Below are positions 4,983-8,644 of a DNA stretch of 8,644 bases, one piece after another. Below the pieces are notes generated by a model. It ran no database searches. It worked only from the letters and a program-made list of their open reading frames with translations, and was not told the origin of the DNA. Position numbers and translations under genes: made by a program. Every line of letters begins with the position of its first letter. The stretch's first letter is position 1. This DNA is from JADFNO01 sp965369945 (GTDB taxonomy: Bacteria; Planctomycetota; Phycisphaerae; Phycisphaerales; SM1A02), in the NCBI GenBank assembly GCA_965369945.1, contig CBDUST010000197.1, forward strand, positions 1-8,644. The letters run 5' to 3'.

Positions 4983-5644
4983 TCAATGCGCTGGGCGAGG
5001 TCAGCCGCTTCCTGGTGACATTCCCAGTCTGGGTCGCAGTGGTGCCATTCTGCGCGGTCGCGGAGCTCGCCGCGACGCTGTTCCGGGCCGTGGCCCGAAG
5101 AATGCGCCCTCCGCGAGAGAAAGTTCCAAGAATCGCAACCGAGGGCGGGGAACTCACCTATCTCCTCAGCTCTCTCTTCCTCCGGGAATGCAGGGAGAAG
5201 CTCACGCCCACTGCGAACGAAGAGATGTGCGCCGTCACCGGCGTCGCGGTGGACGACCATGTGCTGGTACCTTCGGTTCTTGTGCCGGTGAATTACGAGC
5301 GGTCCAGCCCGGGCGGCGTCGCCGCCAAGCTGTCGTCAAGTCACGCCCGGCTGAAGGACATGGGCCGCCACGGGCACACCCTGCAGGCGATGTTTCACTC
5401 GCATCCGGGGTCGGGTCCGTCGTCAGTGCGGGAGAGCAGGACTGATGTTGCGGCGCAGGAGCGCTTTGAGCGCGCCGGCTATCGCGTGATTACCGGGATA
5501 TTCAGCCGTGATGGATATGTCCGCTTCTTCGCGAACGGCGTGAAGTTCAAGGTTCAGGTGTACGGAAATGGAGTCAAGGAGGTCGGACGTAATGTCTTCA
5601 AGCTCGAAGAACTCCCCGGTTCGATACTCATGCGGGACAATTGA
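4952..5644 (+). CDS. Membrane-anchored JAB/JAMM metallopeptidase (deubiquitinase-like)
   Basis: The 230-residue protein has a hydrophobic N-terminal segment, about residues 19-44 (FLVTFPVWVAVVPFCAVAEL), followed by basic residues, so it is probably anchored with the enzyme domain in the cytoplasm. The JAB/MPN domain spans about 65-205. It has the catalytic Glu (E90 or E91 in NEEMCAVTG), the zinc ligands H149 and H151 in FHSHPGSGP, S162 and the third ligand D165 in ESRTD. This gives the complete JAMM signature HxHP...SxxD, so it should be active. JAB enzymes cut isopeptide or peptide bonds after the C-terminal Gly of ubiquitin-like proteins. The local Ubl already ends in Gly, so deconjugation is likelier than maturation. 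The gene overlaps the E2-like gene by 31 bases and the E1 gene by 53 bases. Confidence 0.9.
   Translation: MHSWKVASKIINALGEVSRFLVTFPVWVAVVPFCAVAELAATLFRAVARRMRPPREKVPRIATEGGELTYLLSSLFLRECREKLTPTANEEMCAVTGVAVDDHVLVPSVLVPVNYERSSPGGVAAKLSSSHARLKDMGRHGHTLQAMFHSHPGSGPSSVRESRTDVAAQERFERAGYRVITGIFSRDGYVRFFANGVKFKVQVYGNGVKEVGRNVFKLEELPGSILMRDN
5576..5582 (+). promoter_or_regulatory. Ribosome binding site of the E1 gene, inside the JAB gene
   Basis: AAGGAGG lies 9 bases before ATG 5592 and decides this start over the in-frame ATG at 5568, which precedes it. Confidence 0.7.
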
Positions 5645-6401
5645 ACCGAGCCGACCCGGCGTGCGGCGGGTCTCGGAAACGCAAGAGAAGGTTGAAGGAT
5701 GGGACCAGCAGGCGCTTGGGAAGGGCGTAGCGCTCGCTGTCGGTGCAGGAGGGATCGGATCCTGGGTCGGTCTGAATCTGGTGAAGCAAGGCATCGGGCA
5801 ACTGCATATCACCGATCCCGATCTCATCGAGCCGAGCAACTTGAACCGTCAGTTATTCCTTGGGGATCAATTGGATGAGACAAAAGGGCCGGCGCTTGCC
5901 CGCGTTCTTGCCGTCCTCGGCTATCTCGGCACCACGGTATCCGGCTATCCCCTCTACTTCTCGGAGTTCGTGCAGGACCGCCCAGGTCTTGTTCCTGATG
6001 TTGGTGTGGTCGGCGTGGACAACGACAAGGCGCGCGCCCAGGCGTGCGCGTGGTTCCTGCATATCAATCGGCCGCTGGTGTGCGTGGGGATCGCCCGGGA
6101 CGCGGACGGCGGGTACACATTCGTGCAGGAGCCGCAGAAAGCCTGTCTCGGCTGCTTCGCCGGTGAGTTGCTGCTTCGCGATGGCGGCAATCCCTGCCCA
6201 GGCGCTCCCGCGGTCATCGATGTCCTGCAGGTAATGGGTGGCTTCGCCGCGTTCGCCGTTGGGACGTTGATCATGAAGCGCCCACGACGATGGAATGTCG
6301 TCCGGCTCTCGCTCGCGGCCGGCCAAGTCCGGCCTGGAATCGTGGAGCGGCGATCCGACTGTCCATTCTGCGGAACCAACGGGACGCGCGGAATGAGATG
6401 A
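5592..6401 (+). CDS. ThiF/MoeB-type E1 activating enzyme for the Ubl
   Basis: The 269-residue protein has the E1 adenylation fold. GAGGIG (51-56) is the nucleotide-binding loop after strand VALAV, with D75 at the next strand end (HITDPDLIEPSNLNRQ). R86 in NLNRQ, K98 in ETKGPA and D142 in GVDNDKAR match the ATP- and Mg-binding residues of MoeB/ThiF. C185xxC188 and C257xxC260 form the structural zinc site. C202 in GGNPCPGAP lies where MoeB/E1 enzymes have the thioester Cys. Length equals the MoeB/ThiF core, with no added rhodanese domain or eukaryote-like Ub-fold domain. The opening QEKVEGWDQQALG precedes the core as in other bacterial E1-like proteins. The start at 5592 has AAGGAGG. It is expected to charge the 78-residue Ubl. 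It overlaps the next gene by 4 bases (ATGA). Confidence 0.92.
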   Translation: MSSSSKNSPVRYSCGTIEPSRPGVRRVSETQEKVEGWDQQALGKGVALAVGAGGIGSWVGLNLVKQGIGQLHITDPDLIEPSNLNRQLFLGDQLDETKGPALARVLAVLGYLGTTVSGYPLYFSEFVQDRPGLVPDVGVVGVDNDKARAQACAWFLHINRPLVCVGIARDADGGYTFVQEPQKACLGCFAGELLLRDGGNPCPGAPAVIDVLQVMGGFAAFAVGTLIMKRPRRWNVVRLSLAAGQVRPGIVERRSDCPFCGTNGTRGMR

Positions 6402-6709
6402 GTGTGTTGAAGGCCATCTTCCTGGTCGTGGTGGGATGGTTCCTGCTGTCAGCGTTGGGCCGGGCGATTGGCGAAGGGGCTGCGAACTTCGCGAAGAGTC
6501 GAACAAACGGCGAGAAGAAGCCTCGGGATCCGCGGGGACGAGCGCGGTCGCAGAGACCTCGTGTGCGCGAGCTCGGGGACGAAGCGCTGAGTGACGAGGA
6601 GTTCCGCCGTCTGCTGGGCGAGGAGTTCCTCGGTCAGGTGAACGAAGTGTTGCATCAACAAGGGCGAACAGATGGACATGCACCGCAGGACGACCGAAAC
6701 ACGCGTTGA
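6398..6709 (+). CDS. Small N-terminally anchored membrane protein, unknown
   Basis: The 103-residue protein begins MSVLKAIFLVVVGWFLLSALG, a single membrane helix at about 5-21 without a cleavage site. Next come a basic linker (33-57, KKPRDPRGRARSQRPR) and an acidic helical segment, LGDEALSDEEFRRLLGEEFLGQVNEVLHQQ (59-88). The tail is polar. The start overlaps the E1 stop by ATGA, so translation is probably coupled. I recognise no family. Its layout (anchor, basic linker, soluble helix) matches the anchored architecture of the E2-like and JAB proteins, which hints at one membrane assembly; this is inference. The coding call rests on operon position, helix pattern and third-position bias. Confidence 0.7.
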   Translation: MSVLKAIFLVVVGWFLLSALGRAIGEGAANFAKSRTNGEKKPRDPRGRARSQRPRVRELGDEALSDEEFRRLLGEEFLGQVNEVLHQQGRTDGHAPQDDRNTR

Positions 6710-7214
6710 CGTCGGCGAGATGATGGGCGCGTATCAGCGCCATCAGGAGGCGACTCTGCGCCTGGTTCAGGAGTTGATCAAGCTCAACCGGCGCGAGCAG
6801 ATCGTGGGTTGGATGTCGAGGGAGTTGGGTCAGCTCGAGCGAATTCATGCGCTGGCACACGCGGCACGGCAGGGCCGCCTCGTCGACGTTTATCTGGATG
6901 GTGCGGATCGGCGCTACGGTGCACGGAGGTTCTTGCGCGGCCTGACGCTCGGATTGTCGGGAGGCAGGGATGCTGAGCGCGCGTCGGCTGCAGCGCTGGA
7001 GGAAATGAGCCGCCTCAGCGCTGAACTCGAGCAGATGAGCGAGCGCCAACTGATCACGGCGCTGGCGAGTCGTCTCCGCCTCCTCCAGCAGTTAGCAGGG
7101 TCGGAACAAGAAGGGACCGAGCTCGCGATGGCGCTGTTGGAGAGCGTACTGCCCGAGGCTTACCAGCGCATCCTGCGGCTCGCCGCGAACACGGAACACC
7201 AGACGGATGAGTGA
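6672..7214 (+). CDS. Helical, coiled-coil-like protein, unknown
   Basis: The 180-residue protein is rich in Leu, Glu, Arg and Gln and appears almost entirely alpha-helical: ATLRLVQELIKLNRREQIVG (27-46), SRELGQLERIHALAHAARQG (49-68), and a long heptad-like run from about 102 to 142. A Gly-containing turn, FLRGLTLGLSGGRD (87-100), divides the two halves. There is no signal peptide, and no segment is hydrophobic enough for a firm membrane call. The start ATG 6672 has AAGGG 7 bases upstream and lies 38 bases inside the previous gene. I recognise no family. Given the neighbours it may be a structural or adaptor subunit, or a modification target; neither can be shown here. Confidence 0.7.
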   Translation: MDMHRRTTETRVDVGEMMGAYQRHQEATLRLVQELIKLNRREQIVGWMSRELGQLERIHALAHAARQGRLVDVYLDGADRRYGARRFLRGLTLGLSGGRDAERASAAALEEMSRLSAELEQMSERQLITALASRLRLLQQLAGSEQEGTELAMALLESVLPEAYQRILRLAANTEHQTDE

Positions 7215-8046
7215 GAAGAAAGAGAATCAAGGGAACGATGCAGCGGCATGGGTGTGCCTTGCGCGCGGTATTGTGATCGACGAACCGCAAAGCGTGCGGC
7301 CCTGTCAGTGGTGTGATGAGGAGACGGGAGAATGCCGCTATCCACGCCGGCTCGGGCGCAGCGTCGGAAAGAGGAAAGTCGTTCGCCCGCGTGATCGCAT
7401 TAGCTCGGGCTCGAAGGGCAAGCGAGTGGCCGGCTCGGGCGGGGGTTCCAGCGGATCAGGCCGGGCGCATCCCTTGCCGTATCGTTCCGTTCGCAATGAC
7501 GGCGAGGAATCGAACGGCTCACGCGTGAAGTTGCATTTGGAAACGGTCCACGATCCTTCTGGACCAGCCGCGAGCGTGCCACCTGTTGAGCCGAGCGTTG
7601 AGTTGCCCGCTGACGAGCTGGCCAAGGACGAGCTGGCCGAGGACGAGATGCTCGCGGATCCGATGATCAGCAGCCGCGAACAGGTCGAACTGGAGTTTAT
7701 ACGAATGGCGAGGCAGGCAGAGGCTCAAGAACTTGCTGGCGCAGGTGGCGTCGACCTCAGTCGCTCCGCTCCACCGTTCCCGGTCGAGCAGCAGCTTTCA
7801 CCCGGTCCGGAGTTCGGATCACCGGAGATCAGTGAGCCGCTCCTGCCGGAGCTGCCACCTGATGCGCCCGGGCTTGAGGTGATCCATCAAGCACCAGATC
7901 CGCTCGTTGACGCAGGGGTTTTTCTTGAGGGCCGAGTTGGCGAGCCCAGTGATCCGCTCACGGGCCTTGCGATCAATCCCGCGTCTCCTGATCCACTTGA
8001 TCCGCTGGACAATCCCGAGCCACTGTCTCCGCCGGTCATCGGGTGA
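7207..8046 (+). CDS. Cys-cluster protein with long Pro/Asp-rich repeat tail, unknown
   Basis: This 279-residue protein has two parts. The N-terminus has C17 and C33xxC36 plus C43 (RPCQWCDEETGEC), a possible four-Cys zinc knuckle. A basic, Ser/Gly-rich linker follows (50-95). From about residue 115 the chain is acidic and Pro-rich: DELAKDELAEDE (about 136-147), a short helix EQVELEFIRMARQAEAQELA, and a tail with four DPL units plus one EPL. The tail should be disordered in solution and could bind partners through the repeats. The gene overlaps the previous one by 8 bases; its ribosome site is weak. I know no family with this architecture. Strong low complexity makes similarity searches unreliable, but codon bias and operon position support a real gene. 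Confidence 0.7.
   Translation: MSEKKENQGNDAAAWVCLARGIVIDEPQSVRPCQWCDEETGECRYPRRLGRSVGKRKVVRPRDRISSGSKGKRVAGSGGGSSGSGRAHPLPYRSVRNDGEESNGSRVKLHLETVHDPSGPAASVPPVEPSVELPADELAKDELAEDEMLADPMISSREQVELEFIRMARQAEAQELAGAGGVDLSRSAPPFPVEQQLSPGPEFGSPEISEPLLPELPPDAPGLEVIHQAPDPLVDAGVFLEGRVGEPSDPLTGLAINPASPDPLDPLDNPEPLSPPVIG
7612..7653 (+). repeat. Short in-frame tandem repeat (DELAK/DELAE/DEM)
   Basis: The 15-base unit GACGAGCTGGCCAAG at 7612-7626 is repeated with one change at 7627-7641, and a partial third copy starts at 7642. It keeps frame and adds five residues per unit, so length may vary between relatives. Confidence 0.65.
7897..8007 (+). repeat. Dispersed GATCC-type repeat encoding DPL motifs
   Basis: GATCCGCTC or a close variant occurs at 7897-7905, 7951-7959, 7990-7998 and 7999-8007, always in frame as Asp-Pro-Leu, within the tail of the 7207 gene. 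The last two copies are adjacent. It looks like a repeated short linear motif. Confidence 0.55.
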
Positions 8047-8051
8047 AGGAG
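8046..8051 (+). promoter_or_regulatory. Ribosome binding site of the ATPase gene
   Basis: AAGGAG overlaps the stop of the previous gene and lies 7 bases before ATG 8059, fixing that start. Confidence 0.75.
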
Positions 8052-8058
8052 CGCGCGC

Positions 8059-8644
8059 ATGTTCAACAGAAAGCGTCGGCCCTGGGCGGAAGGATGGGAA
8101 GAGCTCAGCATCGGAGAATTGGCCGACAAGCTCCGGCCGTTTTGTGCAGAGGTTGATCAATGGCTCACCTGCGCGCGGCTGCATCCGGAGGAACGCGACT
8201 TCGTTCGAGAGTGCATGATCGACAAATGCCAGCAGCTCGGACTCAGCTTCGACGACGCGTTTGAGCCGTATCCACCGCTGGATCGGTTAGGTGAGGGGAA
8301 TATCGTCATCGGTCCGGTGGAGCCGTTCGAGCGCGTGTTCCGCTGCTCGCCGGTGGATTTCAGTCCAGGCACGGGCATGTTCGGCGAGCCTGGGTCAGGA
8401 AAGAGCACGGCGGCAGCTGCGTTCATCGAGCAACTGTGCAGGCTGGGATACGGCGTGGTGGTCGTCGAGCGCCGTGGTGACCTGCTCGGGCTTGCGCAGC
8501 GCCTTCCCAACGCGCTCATTGTCCCCGTCAAGCGCGACCGGCACAACCTGTTGCAGCCGCCGCCCAACGTGCCGACGGACGGGTGGCTGGCGGTGATGGC
8601 GGCCCTGCTGACGGTCTTCTTCCTCATGCAGGCACCCGGAAAGA
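8059..8644 (+). CDS. FtsK/HerA/VirD4-type P-loop ATPase, N-terminal 195 residues, runs off the right edge
   Basis: The frame opens at ATG 8059 and is still open at the window end. Residues 1-75 form a helical, Cys-containing N-terminal part with no membrane segment. GMFGEPGSGKST (106-117) is a Walker A loop in the style of DNA-pumping and type IV coupling ATPases. Then come strand GVVVVERRGDL (132-142), which in this superfamily typically reads DxKGxL just after Walker A, and DRHNLLQPPP (160-169), similar to the N(P)L-P element of HerA/TraD/VirB4 relatives. Walker B and the arginine finger would lie outside the window. WLAVMAALLTVFFLMQAP (176-193) is hydrophobic and could be a buried helix. 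A coupling protein, a HerA-like translocase or a VirB4-like ATPase are all possible. Its place 12 bases after the 7207 gene ties it to the Ubl operon. Confidence 0.75.
   Translation, partial: MFNRKRRPWAEGWEELSIGELADKLRPFCAEVDQWLTCARLHPEERDFVRECMIDKCQQLGLSFDDAFEPYPPLDRLGEGNIVIGPVEPFERVFRCSPVDFSPGTGMFGEPGSGKSTAAAAFIEQLCRLGYGVVVVERRGDLLGLAQRLPNALIVPVKRDRHNLLQPPPNVPTDGWLAVMAALLTVFFLMQAPGK

Noticed and set aside
4415..5445. Long Arg/Pro/Gly-rich frames on both strands across the E2-like and JAB genes
   Set aside because: They are shadows in GC-rich coding DNA: odd composition, no domains, and they conflict with the genes that carry catalytic motifs.
5618..5640. tRNA-like GGTTCGATACTC element
   Set aside because: It lies in overlapping JAB and E1 coding sequence, and no acceptor stem, anticodon arm or D arm can be drawn around it.
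5853..7049. 398-codon minus-strand frame antisense to the E1 and following genes
   Set aside because: Arg/Pro/His-rich composition without domains, opposite to well-supported E1 motifs; a typical antisense open frame in high-GC DNA.
1..8644. CRISPR array, rRNA, transposase or insertion-sequence ends
   Set aside because: I saw no regularly spaced repeats, no rRNA-like conserved stretches, no transposase motifs and no long terminal inverted repeats in the window.

Overview
The window comes from a GC-rich bacterium. Most genes have Shine-Dalgarno-like sites, and the right half has GC-rich third codon positions. The sequence does not let me name a genus. The layout looks accessory: a patchwork of unknown genes and gene remnants on the left, and a compact operon on the right that ends in a partial P-loop ATPase of the FtsK/HerA/VirD4 kind.

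Left part (1-4178). A partial unknown gene runs off the left edge on the minus strand (1-783). After a gene-poor gap, an unknown plus-strand gene lies at 1251-1829. On the minus strand follow a stand-alone M41-type (FtsH protease domain) zinc peptidase (1968-2702, start uncertain), a truncated PIN-domain remnant (about 2692-2901) and a regulator with two XRE-type helix-turn-helix domains (2978-3469). The regulator's ribosome binding site lies between the arms of a perfect 10-bp inverted repeat. From about 3522 to 4178 there is little clear coding, except a minus-strand frame whose start resembles the last part of an XRE domain. It abuts the next operon directly, so this may be a recombination junction.

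Right part (4179-8644, all plus strand). Eight genes follow each other with overlaps or 12-nt gaps. The first four form a complete ubiquitin-like conjugation set: a 78-residue ubiquitin-fold protein ending in Gly, an E2-like protein, a JAB/JAMM metallopeptidase and a ThiF/MoeB-type E1. In the expected scheme, the E1 adenylates the C-terminal Gly of the modifier and takes it up as a thioester, the E2-like Cys receives it, and the JAB enzyme removes it from targets. The E2-like and JAB proteins each carry an N-terminal membrane segment, and so does the fifth gene product. The last four genes encode a small membrane-anchored protein, a helical protein, a Cys-cluster plus Pro/Asp-rich repeat protein and the start of the ATPase. 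This suggests, as inference, a membrane-tethered ubiquitin-like system linked to a translocation or DNA-pumping ATPase. It is related in parts to the known antiphage Bil and Bub operons but differs in gene order, membrane anchoring and partner genes.
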